Part shown: piece after piece, positions 12,601 to 24,668 of the stretch
Position numbering within the stretch: the stretch's first letter is position 1
How the letters are laid out: every line of letters begins with the position of its first letter
Assembly (NCBI RefSeq): GCF_001659605.2
Contig: NC_035176.2
Location: 28,328,716 to 28,392,715 of the forward strand
Origin: Manihot esculenta
Lineage: Eukaryota > Streptophyta > Magnoliopsida > Malpighiales > Euphorbiaceae
Length of the DNA stretch: 64,000 nt
Reading direction: 5' to 3'
Notes under the pieces: model-generated
Database searches by the model: none
Seen by the model: only the letters and a program-made list of their open reading frames with translations
Told to the model about the DNA's origin: nothing
Program-made: the position numbers and the translations under genes

Positions 12601-13498
12601 GAAGAGCTGATATCAGACCTCTAGGTGTACCCCTTTTGTCTCCTCTGAAGACGACCTCTGACCCGTCCTGATCTCTGAACCTGACTACCTTGTCCCTGCA
12701 GTCCAAGGTAGCACCATGGGTAGATAGCCAATCCATCCTTAGAATGACGTCAAAGTCTGTCAAATCTAGAACCACAAGGTCGGCGGAGAGGCATCTTCCC
12801 TCAATAAAAACTGGACTGAACTGGCAGACTGACACTGCCACTGACGGGTCACACTTGGGTCCACTGACCCATAGGGGACACTCTAACCCAGAGACTATCA
12901 GACCCAACCTCTCAACGGCTCTCGGAGCAATAAATGAATGAGATGCACCCGGGTCCATTAATGCATACACATCAGAACACCCAATGACAAGATTACCTGA
13001 CACCACGGTGTTGGATGTGTTAGCCTCCTGCTGAGTCATGGTGAAGATCCTGGCTGGAGCTGATGGACCTTCACCTCGGGAACCAGAAGAAGAGGCTGCC
13101 CCTCTCCCTCTACCTCTGCCACTGCCCTGAGTTGTGGCTGGAGCTGCTGGCTGTGCCACACTACCAGAAGCTGTCTGCTGGGGCTGACCCATAAAAGGTG
13201 CTCTAGGACACTCCCGAGCTATGTGTCCCTCCTGTCCACATCTGAAACATGTATTAGTCCTAGCTCGACACACTCCCCTGTGCGGCCTTCCACATCTCTG
13301 ACATTCTGTACCATCTGAGCCTGAGCTCGAGCCACCGCCAAAACCCAGACCGGACTTCAACTTATTCCAAAACTTATTCTTCTTCGGCTTCTTGGTGGTG
13401 TTATCCCACCTCTTCTTACTTGAGCTCTGAGAAGAGAGACCTGGCCCTCCTCTGCCTGGGGTCTTAACCCCTGAAGACTGGGTCACTGACTGCTTCAC
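9611..13498 (-). pseudogene. pol: Chromovirus pol: protease, RT, RNase H, integrase, chromodomain-like tail
   Basis: One long frame of 1107 codons (13498 to 10175) opens with two zinc-knuckle-like motifs ([27 protein letters not shown]). Protease follows ([13 protein letters not shown]), then RT with [25 protein letters not shown] and the catalytic FIDDILVYS, then RNase H ([23 protein letters not shown]). Integrase has its zinc domain (HPGATKMY to CEVCQRVK), [16 protein letters not shown] and [10 protein letters not shown]. The frame stops with TAG at 10175 where relatives have Trp. It continues in the same frame through the GPY/F region (RYIGPFEIL) and a chromodomain-like end (MVKVLWNHHNLEECT), where a second TAG again replaces Trp at 9656. 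The final stop is at 9611. Apart from these changes the enzyme is well preserved. Confidence 0.95.
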
Positions 13499-13643
13499 TG
13501 ACCCCTCAACTATAGCACTCGCCTACATCCTTCGAGCCATGTCCACCACAGCGTGGAAACTTTCCCTCTCAACTGACTGAATCAACGAGGAGTACCTAGA
13601 ATGCAGCTTCATGACATACCTCTTGGCTTCTTCGTATCTGTAT

Positions 13644-14561
13644 CTAGAGCTTGCCCTGAAAAGGCAATAGCTCCAAGAATTTATCTGTGAACTCCTCTAC
13701 ACTCATGTGCTCTGTCTGCCTCAGTTGCTCAAACTCAATCATTTTCAGTTCTCTGGAACTGTCTGGAAAAGCCCATCCAGCGAACTCATTCGCAAATTCC
13801 TCCCATGTCATGCCGTCTAGTCTCGGGTCCACATAACACTTGAACCATTCCCGTGCCTTCTTGCACTTTAAGGTGAACCCTGCCATCTGAATGGCCCTGC
13901 TATCATTCGCCCCTAGCTCATCAGTTATAGTCTTCACTACTCTCAGATACTCAAAGGGGTCATCCCCTGACTTGTATTTGGGAGCATCCAGCTTAAGGTA
14001 ATTTGTCATCTTTACCTTGCTCCCACTGGCTGAGCTAGGTCTGGGAGGTTGAGTAACTGGGGCTGCTGGTTCTGTAGGTGGTGGAGGTGGGGGTGCAGCA
14101 TTCCCCGAGGTGGGGTTTGCCGGGTTTGGATAGAAGGGTGAGGGTGGATAAGCTGGGTACTGTGTATAAGGTGAATAGAAAGGTGGATAAGGCATGTAGG
14201 TAGGGTAGGGGTTAAAGCTGGAGTAATCCGATGTGCCTCCCATCGGATACCCTGAACCCTGTGGGAAGGGTGGATAATGGGGTGGAAAACCATACCCCGA
14301 GGCCTGAACGCCTCCCTGAGACTCCCCTGTCCCCTCTTCCTCCATGCTGACATCCAGATTCCCATCCCTCCTCTGATCCTCTTCCATAACCTCCCTCACA
14401 TCTGAAGAACTCCCTCCTCTGTCTGTCCCCTTTCTGCTAGCATCAAAAGACCTTCTAGGGTCCCTTGACACTCTTTCTCTGTTTGCTCTACAAGACATTG
14501 CCCTAGGCAATGTAGGAGGATGGGCGCTCGTGCCCTCATCCTCAGGTGGCACTCCAGTCAA
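13644..14561 (-). pseudogene. gag: Chromovirus gag, frame-shifted from pol
   Basis: An ORF of 305 codons with a Pro/Tyr-rich N-terminal third and then a retrotransposon gag capsid domain (MAGFTLKCKKAREWFKCY, WEEFANEF, MSVEEFTDKFLELLPF). Relatives continue uninterrupted into the zinc knuckle. Here the frame shifts near 13665. The continuation (YEEAKRYVMKLHSRYSSLI) is in the pol frame and then meets an in-frame TAG near 13530, just before the pol ORF. Confidence 0.9.
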
Positions 14562-14742
14562 TCATACAGATCGACGAGTTCCTCTCATCCTGTTTTCTGA
14601 AAAACAGTACACATCACACAAACATTAGCATCATATGGTTCATGTGGGCACACATGAACCCTCATCACATACACATCATTCATATCATAGCATCAATGCA
14701 CATGAACCCTCATCACATACACATCATTCATATCATTAGCAT
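14562..14742 (-). other. Gag leader with a short duplicated segment; PBS missing
   Basis: This short stretch lies between gag and the truncated 5' LTR. A segment of about 38 bp, starting cacatgaaccctcatcac, occurs twice (from about 14650 and about 14699). No tRNA-complementary primer site follows an LTR end here. Confidence 0.65.
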
Positions 14743-16368
14743 CAACTGTGCCAGAACGTAGAATGGGTCCTGGTCTTTCCCTTACATAGTGCCAGCGAAC
14801 GTAGAATGGGTCCCACTGGTCTTACATTCCGTACCGTACATATCACATCGTCATATCATAGATCGAGGGCTATGGATCATCCAACATTCATCCACATCAA
14901 CATTTAACATATGCAATGCAACATATTCGTGAATTCTAATGCAAGCAACCTAATTCATCACATGGCATTCATGATGCATGAAGCATGCTAAAAAGTATAT
15001 TATTTGCTTTAAAACATAATAGGTTATTCCACTCACCTCTGGATAGCTCTGACCAGACACTGGGGCAACAGACTCACTGCTGGGGTCCTCGGTTCCTCGG
15101 GTCCGAACCTACATAGGTGGACTCAAATGAGGGACCAAACATACATGAACATAACTCTAAACTATTCCCCAAAAACCCCCTAAAACATCAAGGAACAATC
15201 ATAGAAAAACATACAAGAGAGGGCTGGATAGGGCACTTTCGGCGGCAGGTTCGGCGGTCGAAAGTCCCTCCAGAGCCGAAAGTCAGGCAGGTTCGGCGGC
15301 ACCTTCGGCGGCCGAAACTCCCAGACAGAGGCGAAACTCATGCATGTTCGGCGGCACTTTCGGCGGCCGAAACTCCCAGACAGAGACGAAAGTCCTCTTT
15401 CGGGGGAAAGCTTCGGCAGCCGAAGGCTGCCTCCACAAGCATGTTCGGCGGCCGAAAGTTCCTTCGGCTGCCGAACCTGGTTTCTCCCTTAGTGGCAGAA
15501 ACTCAGCTCTTCAATGCACATTGCCTCCAAAACTACCCAATCATGCATAAACCTATTCTACAACATTCCCAAATATGCACAAACAAGAATACAAGTTCCT
15601 AGGGGCATCAAACCAACAAAAACCCCAACTACAACACAACAAACAACTCACATTTTTCATAAACACATATAAAACCCATAAACCTAACTATGAGCTAAAC
15701 ATATATTTTACCCCATAGATCTACTTAAAGCTTGCTTAAAACATGCAATGAGTTTAAGATCGGCTCTTACCTCGTGGAGATCGAGAGAGAGACGACCCAA
15801 ACTTGGAGATGGGAGGGGTTGAGTTCCCTTGAACTTCAAAGCTCCAAAACTTTGCTCAAAACTTGAAAATCTTCAAAACAAAGTAAAAACTCATGAAAAT
15901 CGAGTAGGATTGGAAGGAAAGAACTCAAGATCGGTGAGGAACGGCGGAGAGCTCACCTTGGCCGGAAATGGGGAAAAAGCTCGCCCGTTTTCGGCTAAGG
16001 AACCCTTTTATAGTGGCTGGCCAGGCCACGTTCGGGGGCCGAATGTGCCTCCGCATGCATGCCATGTTCGGCGGCCGAACTTGAGGTTCGACGGCCGAAC
16101 CTGGACTTTCCTCACTTATGCTTTCGGGGGCCTAAAAGCGCTCCCGAAGGCATGCATGTTCGGCGGCCGAACTTGAGGTTCGGCGGCCGAACCTGAGTTT
16201 TCCTTCAAGGTTGTTTTCATGCAAAAACTCATTTCCATTTTACTTAAAACCATGAAATACCTTAAAACATTTTATGAAAACATGCTTCTACCCTACTAGA
16301 GGCTTCCGACATCCGAGATTCCACCGGACGATAGGAATTCCGATACCGGAGTCTAGCCGGGTATTACA
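14743..16368 (-). repeat. 5' LTR of the chromovirus element, about 750 bp deleted
   Basis: It matches 7896-9502 nearly base for base, but the counterpart of 7143-7895 is absent. That is the part of the LTR that should adjoin the PBS. It carries one extra palindrome unit of about 20 bp near 16080-16100 relative to the other LTR. Confidence 0.93.
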
Positions 16369-16760
16369 ATAAGGCAATTTTTGCCAGACCGTCCAAGCGT
16401 TAGTCCCACTAAGCAAGATCACAAGGCAATTTTAGTTAAGTCAAGCCAGTCCATAAGGCAGTTTTTGTCAGGCCATTCGGGCATTGGTCCCACTAAGTAA
16501 GACCACAAGGCAATCATAGTCAGGCCAGACTATAAAGCAATTTTCGCTAAGCCATCCGGGTGTTGGTCCCACTAAACGAGGCCACAAGGCAATCATAGCT
16601 AGGTCAGACCTTAAAGCAGTTTTTGTCAGGCCATCCAGATATTAGTCCTATTAAGCAAGACCATAAGGCAGTCTTTACTATACCATACGGGCGTTGGTCC
16701 CATAAATCAAAGCCACAAGGAAAAATTTTGCTAGGCCAAGTCACAAACTCACCTAAGGCA
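16369..16760 (+). repeat. 79-bp tandem repeats of the Tat element, right part
   Basis: This continues the array split at 7142. The landmark ggtcc or agtcc recurs at 16486, 16565 and 16644 (79-bp steps), then at 16696 (a 52-bp short unit). Units contain tttttgtcaggccat and ccacaaggcaatcatag. Confidence 0.85.
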
Positions 16761-16960
16761 TTTTACGACGGAAGGACAACGGACTGTCGGGCCACATGCT
16801 CGGGTATTAATCTTATTTTTTAGTAACCACTTTATGACTAAACAGGCATTAAAAAAAATACGCTTTAGCCTCCTTGGTTTAGCAAAAATGGTGGCAACAA
16901 CGAAAGCATATAAAAACATGCGAAACAAATATTAGGAGTCAAGAAAGGGATTTAAATAAA

Positions 16961-17033
16961 GTCTCTATTACATCAAAAGTCTCTATTATATCAAAAGTCA
17001 CTATTACATCAAAAACACCTATTACATTTACCT
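16961..17033 (+). repeat. 18-bp tandem repeat, four copies
   Basis: Successive units of the type gtctctattacatcaaaa. The fourth is diverged. The array lies just after the Tat tandem repeats and probably belongs to the same element's terminal region. Confidence 0.8.
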
Positions 17034-17480
17034 TTGAACTTAAAGAGTCGAAGACTGACGAAGGATCTTTGATGTTACATAACATCCACCTAAAGTAAAC
17101 TATGAATTGTCACCACAAAACAAAGATCACGTGATAGAGATCTAACAAGTGAGAGATGCGGTTCCGCTACGGGAAGGGAACCCGAACACTTTAAACACTC
17201 AGATCGTCGTCAAGACTCGCCTTCCTCTGATAGGCCGAGTCTTAACACATGGTTAACATTACTAGGTACATTCTCACTTTGCCTATGATTGTAAAATCAC
17301 CAATTCATTAGTTGTCGATATCTATCATCGACCACATCATCGAATTCTTAAAAAATAATATATTTATCTTCATTTTCTTGCAATATAAAAAAAAAACAAT
17401 CACAAAAATAAAGATACATTATCCATTAATTTATCGCACTTCCTCCTTGTTACAATACTAATTTGAACATACAATACTAC
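17034..17480 (+). repeat. Possible 3' LTR part of the Tat element
   Basis: It has non-AT-rich sequence with a tcaagactcgccttcc motif, followed by an A-rich end, resembling 117-300 at the left edge. The boundaries cannot be fixed. The reading as an LTR is inferred from position (after integrase and tandem repeats) and this similarity. Confidence 0.3.
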
Positions 17481-17539
17481 TTTGAACATTAAAATGACTT
17501 TCAATAACTTCCATAAACACTTACCACCATTTTACACTT

Positions 17540-17665
17540 TTGAACACTTACAACTACTTCACATTTTTTGTCATGTCTGACCATTTACACTTTTTTCCTT
17601 ACAAATAACTGCGATGAACACTTACAACCGCTTCACACTTTTTTCCATATGTCTGACCAATTATA
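17540..17665. repeat. Short tandem duplication, about 74-bp period
   Basis: Two units start gaacacttacaac near 17542 and 17616. Each is followed by cttcaca, a T run and a tctgacca motif. The rest of 17480-17960 is AT-rich and shows no gene; it leads into the 3' side of the first KH gene. Confidence 0.6.
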
Positions 17666-18043
17666 ACTCATGTCACCACTCTAATCTCAACTACATGTAA
17701 TTTGTTTTCTTTATTATCTACAAAATAATATTAACATATTATTGAAGTGTATTTTTCTAAATTGTCCAAATCTGTTTTTTTCACTACGATTTCATTTTTT
17801 TGCCTCGCTTTATTTTCATGTAATTGAGTCTAACCTCTAAGGTACGTCCAACAATAATTTAAATAAACAAAAAAAAAATAGCAAAATTCATTTAAATATC
17901 AAAACTCCCAAGACATATATAAGAAATTAAAGGTCTCTTCGAAAAAAAAAATGGTCTTTTAACGCTACAAAACCGAACTACACCTAACTGCATGAATACC
18001 CAAAACACCATCAAACAACAAAATGCGACCATCCAATATCATA

Positions 18044-21000
18044 TTAACTTTGTGGCGATGTTTTCGAAACTCCACTTTGATTAGCCGGCTGTGATGCTGC
18101 CGATGCATCATAGCTAGCTTTATTGCTAGCATTGCCATCAGCAGAATACGCTGCAGGCTGTGAATAACTGCCAACATAAGCAGTGCTGTAAGGTGGCATC
18201 CCCTGTCCATAACCTGATTGACCAGCCGTTGTGGAACCATAAGGAGGACCATACGCAGGTTGAGCACTTGATGCGCCAAAACCAGATGGTGGCTGACGAA
18301 TTGGACCTGAATCTGGTTGGGTATAACCAGATGGTGGTGGCTGAGGATGTGAGTATCCAGGCTGCACAGTGGTAGGCTGGCTATAACCTCCAGGAGTGCT
18401 GGGTGATTGTTGTGTCTGTCCATAAGCAGTGGTATTGGCTGGAGGTTTCTGTGCTTGAGAAGGTCCATAATTGGTCCCATATCCAGGTTGAGCTGGTGGT
18501 TGACTCCCGTAACCAGTTTGGGCATATCCTGGCTGGGTGGATCCTTGAGGTGGATAGCTTGATGGATTTGGGCTAGGCTGTTGTCCAGTAGGATAACCTT
18601 GCTGACCTGTTGCAGGGGGATGACTTGGTGCCTGGGCTGAGTCTCCTTGGGCCCCATAGGAGGAAGTGTGTCCTTCCTGATTAGCATTGGCTACATTACC
18701 ATAACTGGGTGCAGAGGTATAACCTTGCTGTTGATCATATGGTGGGGGTTGACCATAACCTGATTGAGCATACCCACCATAGCCATCATAACTTTGTCCC
18801 TGCTGATTATAACCAGAAGTTGGTGGCTGACTGTAATTATAACCAGTATTATCTGCTGGTGCTGCAGAACCACCAGGAGTTGGTGCTGCTTGAGAAGAAG
18901 CTGGCTGATTATAGTAATCATAACCCTGACCAGTCTGCTGATTGGCAGAGACATTCGACTGATCCCAGTTGGTTGGATATCCACCAGATGATGGTTGGGG
19001 AGGATATCCTGCATAAGGTGGCTGAGATGTATTATACTGAGGCGGTGGACCAGGGTAAGCTCCAGGCTGCATGTAGCCATAACCAGGCTGCTGCATTGGA
19101 GTAGCTCCAGGTTGCCCCCAGCTGCTTTGTGGTCTTGTTTGATATCCTTGCTGTGGATACCCTCCACCCATTGACGGATTTCTTGCACGATTCTGCACAA
19201 AGCATTTTTGTCCCAAGTAATCAAAGCAAATTTTTTCACACGTGGCAGCAAACAGTTAACAGTCATAGCAAAACATATAACATATGTTTATATATAAACA
19301 TTTAGACAACTGAAAAAACCACATCTAGACATCAGCATTAAACAAATAAGCATGTAAGATGTAGGGATTAATTGATTTCATATTTTATCAGGAAGGGGTA
19401 TGAATGCCTACATACCGTACTTGGTTGATGGAATTATTGAGTTACTCCTGCAGAAGCCCATCCTCTACCTACTTGAAGTGAATAGGTAGTGGTACCAAAA
19501 GAACAAAAGGAAGAAAAAAACAACAACTATACAAGCTTTACCACAAAAGTAAAAGAGGGTATACAAATCTCACTGCTGCCATAAGCTGGCAATGCTTTCA
19601 TGCTCATCTTAAGTGCAGAACACTAATATGATATAGTACCCATTTGATGAATTATAAATAATAGAAGCATTAAGTCAATATAATAAAGCCATTAATTATT
19701 ACTTTGGCTATTAACTTGAACAGTAACAAACAAATACAAGTGCTATACAAAAGGTATGTACACAATGATAGTTTGTGGCAACTAAATTTCAAGTGACACA
19801 CAACAAATACACACAAATAGGCAAGAATGGACTAGTTTGAGAAGCCACAAATGCAGAATTGCAGAAAGAAATACAAAAGAGAAATGAGACCTCAACCTGC
19901 ACATCTCTGGATAACACATCCAGCTTGGTCAATGTGGCATTAGAAGGGATTGGAGATTGTGTAGAAACAAGGTGGGGATAAAAAGCCAAGCACGGTGGCA
20001 GAGATTATGAGGTTAAAATATCTATCAAGGAGAACTCATTTAACATGAAAAAATAACAATTATCCTGGTAAAACAAATTATCACTAGGATGAAAACAACA
20101 ATAAACATTCAAAATTAATTATAGAAAGACAAAGCAAAAGCATAATGTTCTTAAAATTTGAGATCAATAAAAACCACCAAAATCAATTATAATATACTAG
20201 GCAACAATAGTTATCCCCATTAAGTCACTCAGTAGCAATAGTGAAGGGGCACTCCGGACAATAAAGATTATCACAAAGACTTGTACCCCAAAAGCCAATC
20301 AAATCTATTAAGATTGTACTCCTCACAAGTAAACTTGCTTCTCAGCATAATATAGTTCACTAAACATCAAAAAATGGGATTCAGAGCCATACCAGAGAGA
20401 TGCCGAGGGAACACCAACACAATGGAACCCATGTTGGTGTCACCAAAAGTCCAAAAACACTAACCCTACAATTGTTCCCAACAACATCAGTCACATGACA
20501 TGATCTATATAAGTACAGATGGTGGTAGAGCACACTATAAACCAAAAGGCTATTCGCTTGGGAATACAGTCAATACTAGAGAAATATAGCGCTAAAGAAA
20601 TTAGCATTATAACACAGCCTTGCTGACTAAACAAATAAAGCTAATGCTTGCCCAACAAGCCAAGGATAAAATATATCAGCATAGCACTAACAACTATATA
20701 ACAAAAATAATACTCTTCATTCAAGGCTGGGACTTTGAACTTTTAACATTTCATCCCTCTAGCCGTCGTCCCATACATCCACCATCAACTTCAAAATATA
20801 TATTAGCAGCACTAAGAATATAGTAGAGAAATAAGAATTAATGCAGTTGGCAAGACAACCGATAAATGTTTACACAAGTCAGTCACAACTCAAATCTCAG
20901 AAATTAAAATTCAGTCAATGCACAATTCCATGCTATCTATATCAGCTCCTAGTATAAGACTATAGACCATAAATTTCTTAATAAACAGCCCAGGAATCTC

Positions 21001-23770
21001 AATTCAAGTATGAAAAGGTAGGAATATCCTACACTATGAAGCAGCAAAAGATCTAAAAGCACGAAACAACTCAAATGATGAACTAACTAACAAAGTGAGG
21101 CAAAGATTGAAGCTCTATTGAAAAATTAAAAAACCAAAGGAAGAATGAGATGGCAGTAAAGAGAAGAGAGAGAGAGAGTAATAGATATTAAAAGCAATTT
21201 TCAGAACCAGATCTGAATTATGTACTTCAACCTGAATACAGGCCCAAAAAGATATAAAATGAACATATTACAGCAAGATATATATATACATATATAAACA
21301 ACCAGAGGAAAAAAGAACTAGTTCCTCAGTTACACCAAAATATATAATAAATCAACTCTTTGATGCAGCAAGTCAATGTAAAAGATAGCAGCTAAATCTG
21401 AATATCAAGTAAAAAAATTAAAATACAAAATAATATAATAAGCCATGAACTTCTCGCATAAGCACAAATCTCATGTTTTCTTATAATAACTAATACAAGA
21501 AGTAGAATTGAAGAAAATAACAAGTATAATTTAAGAGAATAACAAGGCTAAAGTAAAACCAAGCAGAAAAGCAAAGGAATCAAAACCAAATAAAAAAAAT
21601 GAAGGAAAATTCATCTAACAGGAGCAAACATAGTAAAATGGAAGCACAGAGAAGAATTAGGGGTAACATCCTATCTTCAGTATTGTATTTGCCTTCACTT
21701 AACATGCTTCACACAATAAAACCTAGGAGTTCCTTGGGCCCAACACTGAAAACAAACATCAACAACCAAGCATACCTCACTGGTAACTTCAAGAACCAAC
21801 TGTTTAGCAAGTTCAATCTGTTCACTAGTCCCCTCTATATGCACATTCCTTTCTGTTGATGTATCACCCGGGGGTAAATGCAAAGGTATCACCTGCAGAA
21901 GTTTAAAATACAAATCTTTGATTAACTTACTCACGGTAAGTATTTGATGTCAACAATAAACAAGGGAATCTGCAAAAATAACAATGAATTTGAATAATAC
22001 TACAACACCAACAAAGCTAGAACATAGATGATGGGAGATGATCAGGTGTATGTGGTGCTTAGCATTGGAAAACGAACCTGAATACGAGCTCCAGTCCTAG
22101 TTTGCATGTTCTTGATTGTTTCACCACCTTTACCAATTACCAGACCAACCTGAAGCCATAAACATCACATGCAATCCTGAACAAGAAACAAAATATAAAA
22201 TGGTAGATGTGCATGGCTTCTAGACTATACCTTATTATTAGCAATTTTCATCACAAAATGTTCAGAACCACCTTGTCCTGTAAACCTTCTGGAAACAGTG
22301 CCAGAACCTCCCGCATCAGCCTACACAAAAAAATCCATCAGGAGGAACCACGTTGTTATTAGTTTGATACATCATTAAAAAATGAACATTGCATCTCCTT
22401 GTCTCCTTAGAATATAAATAAAAAATAAACACCACATATCATGTTAACCCTTTAGATAAAAACAATATACTATCTCTTATTTCCATTAACTTCACTTGAA
22501 CTGAACAGAGATCTCATGTTGCTAATGAGCAAGCAGACAAAAACAGCATTTGCAAAGGAAGCCATCAAACATTTGCCCTCAATCTTACCTGTTCAAGAAC
22601 TTCATTTATTAACTGTTCTGCCTTTGCAATTTGCTCAGGAGTACCCATGAGCTCTACCATCCTAGTAGGAGAATTCGGGTCAGAATCCATATCTCGAGTA
22701 ACCTGAATCTTTGCTCCAGATTGGAGCTGAAGATATTTAATTGTCTCTCCACCTTTCCCAATGATAACACCAACCCTACCATTTGGAATATCAATCTTTT
22801 TGCTTGAACCTCCCAGGTACGAGCTATATGAAACAGGAATTGTAGAAGGGGCCGAGTTTGACAGAGATTTCATATCTGCAGTAAATCAAAAGTTATAAAA
22901 ATGCCTTCTAGAAAAGAATCATCTGCAGTCTTGACACATAAAGTAGGGAAGTAAAACCAAAACACGGCTCAAAGCAAATGAAATTCAATAGAAGATAGTC
23001 GAGATCAAGTCAGCGGCCACATATTGACGAAATCAAGTCCTATACTGCGTCGATACATGTATATAGCAGAAAACTCCAAGATAATCTCAATACAAATCCG
23101 TGTACATGTAAAAAGAATTCAAAGGCATAGAAGAGACAGATAACAAAACCTCCTTAACCCCGAGCCCCAATTAATTCAGTAAAATCAACCAATACTTATA
23201 CGTATAGCATGGAAAGAAAATTAGAAGCCTCGAAACACTGAAAACTGAGTGCAGCCACAAAGTCAAAAGATTAAAGCACAAGCCAAGGAAGGGAACGAAA
23301 CAAACATCAAATCAAAGAAAATAACGAAAGAGCAAAGTAGCCGCGCAAAAGTGCAATCACAGATATGCGCACACAAATTCATAGTAATAAAAACAAATAA
23401 TGTTGAATATATGTACATATATTTAAAGAAAGAAAGTGTGCGAGTCTCAACCATTAGGAGCAGTGCTAAAACCCTTATCACTGGAATCGAATCCAGAAGC
23501 ACCATTCTCCACCCTAGGACGCTTAATATCAGCACCGGCACCACTAAGCAGGCGAGCGGCTATTTCCTGAGCTTTCTGTTTGGCCATCTGGATCTCATCG
23601 GTAGGCGGGGGCACGCTGTTGTAAGACGGCGGGGGGTGAGTGGTGTCTGGGGATGAGAAGCCAGTAGGCCGTCGAGTTGACGCAGGCGGGGTTTGGTCAT
23701 CGTATTTGCGCTTATTGGAGGCGACGGTAGAGGGGTCTGAACCGGAAGAGTATTGCGATTCATCAGCCAT
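18044..23770 (-). CDS. KH-domain protein, far-upstream-element-binding-like (paralog A)
   Basis: A predicted RNA/ssDNA-binding nuclear protein of 677 aa. Coding exons (minus strand): 23452-23770, 22589-22875, 22231-22320, 22078-22149, 21776-21892, 18044-19192. All have GT-AG borders and consistent phase. Residues 1-106 are Ser/Pro-rich and basic (NKRKYDDQTPP; KRPRVENG looks like a nuclear signal). KH1 spans about 132-200 with the GKGG loop at 146-149. KH2 spans about 221-292 with GKGG at 238-241. Residues 296-677 form a low-complexity tail rich in Pro, Gln, Gly, Tyr and Ser (repeats such as GYGSQPPAQPGYG), resembling a prion-like domain. The KH loops match the FUBP/KSRP-like class in plants; the exact targets are unknown. 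A nearly identical gene lies upstream at 27118-33069. Confidence 0.93.
19416..19447 (-). other. Candidate 32-nt cassette (poison) exon in intron 5 of paralog A
   Basis: On the minus strand the acceptor cttctgcag precedes a 32-nt stretch that begins GAGTAACTCAATAATTCC and ends AAGTACG before a donor GTATGT. Exon 5 ends in phase 0, so inclusion would read GAG TAA, a stop directly after KH2. Thirty-two is also not a multiple of three. The same segment with the same splice signals is in paralog B (28496-28527). No transcript evidence is available here. Confidence 0.5.
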
Positions 23771-23844
23771 GAGTAGAGAAAGGAATAAAGAAACCCTAGG
23801 TACTCGACGCTTGATTAGAAGATGCAGGAGGAGAGGGACAAGGC

Positions 23845-23852
23845 TTTTATAT
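23845..23852 (-). promoter_or_regulatory. TATA box of paralog A
   Basis: The minus strand reads ATATAAAA about 75 bp upstream of the ATG at 23770. The sequence between them is CT-rich with aaccctagg-type leader sequence. Paralog B has the same arrangement. Confidence 0.65.
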
Positions 23853-23949
23853 CAGACAGACGAGGGCCGAGTGACGGTGCTTATTGACTGTAAAGAGATT
23901 TTTATGGATAATGGCATGACCTTAACCTTCAACACTTACATAAAATGAA

Positions 23950-24664
23950 AAACATATTAAAAAATTTGATTAAACACGTGTTAGCAATTAAAAAAATTAT
24001 TTTTCCTCACCACAATTTTAATTCATTTTACTTTTTTATATATATTAAAAAATATATTTTTATTAATTCTTTAATTATATTTATTTTAAAAAGAATAACA
24101 ATTAATAAAATATTATTTAAAATTAAATTAAATAAAATTATAATAATCGATTTATATATTAAATATAATATAAAAAATAAAAATAAATAATAATTTATTT
24201 TAATCTATCAGATATAAGTACTAAAAATTTGCAATCTTCATTATATTCAAAACTTTATGAAATTCTAATTTTTAAATTTATTTGATAATAGTAAATCACT
24301 AAAGTAATTTATTCAATTAGATATAAAATTTCATTTTATATTTGGTTATAATTATAACTAAAATTTTTAATTTTATAACCCATCTTTTAATTTATTGTAA
24401 TTATAATCTAACCTATAAAATAATTTTAATCAATTATAAATTATTATATATATACCAATAATTATTTTTTTAATATTAGTTAAATTTATATAAACAATCC
24501 CTTAATTTTAATTATACAGTATATAACTCTTACTATTCTAATTCTAACTTAAAATCTAAAATACTTAATCTAAAATTGTGTTATAGTTATTAATAAGAGT
24601 TAGTTGCCTTTGTAGTATAGATTAATTAGAATTAAGAGATTATTTACATAGAATAACTAATATT
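23950..24664. other. AT-rich intergenic DNA between the KH paralogs
   Basis: Strongly A/T-biased sequence upstream of paralog A. The ORF at 23945-24190 is Ile/Lys/Asn-rich and is a composition artefact. No RNA gene or clear element was recognised. Confidence 0.6.
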
Positions 24665-24668
24665 TTAA

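Larger units (their letters stand above)
7143..16368 (-). mobile_element. Chromovirus-type Ty3/gypsy LTR retrotransposon, nested in the Tat element
   Basis: A 9.2-kb element on the minus strand. It is flanked by a perfect 5-bp target duplication ATAAG (7138-7142 and 16369-16373). In the element's own sense it starts TGTAATACCC at 16368 and ends GGGTCGTTACA at 7143. Order in sense: 5' LTR (truncated), gag, protease-RT-RNase H-integrase with a chromodomain-like tail, polypurine tract, 3' LTR. The domain order and the integrase tail place it in the chromoviruses, probably the Tekay/Del clade. The shared LTR parts differ at only scattered positions, so insertion was fairly recent. Coding frames carry several disabling changes, and no intact PBS region is present. 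Confidence 0.95.

Noticed and set aside
17965..19266. ORFs of up to 240 codons in other frames of the KH gene tails
   Set aside because: They are frame shadows of the low-complexity exon 6, and the same shadows occur in both paralogs.
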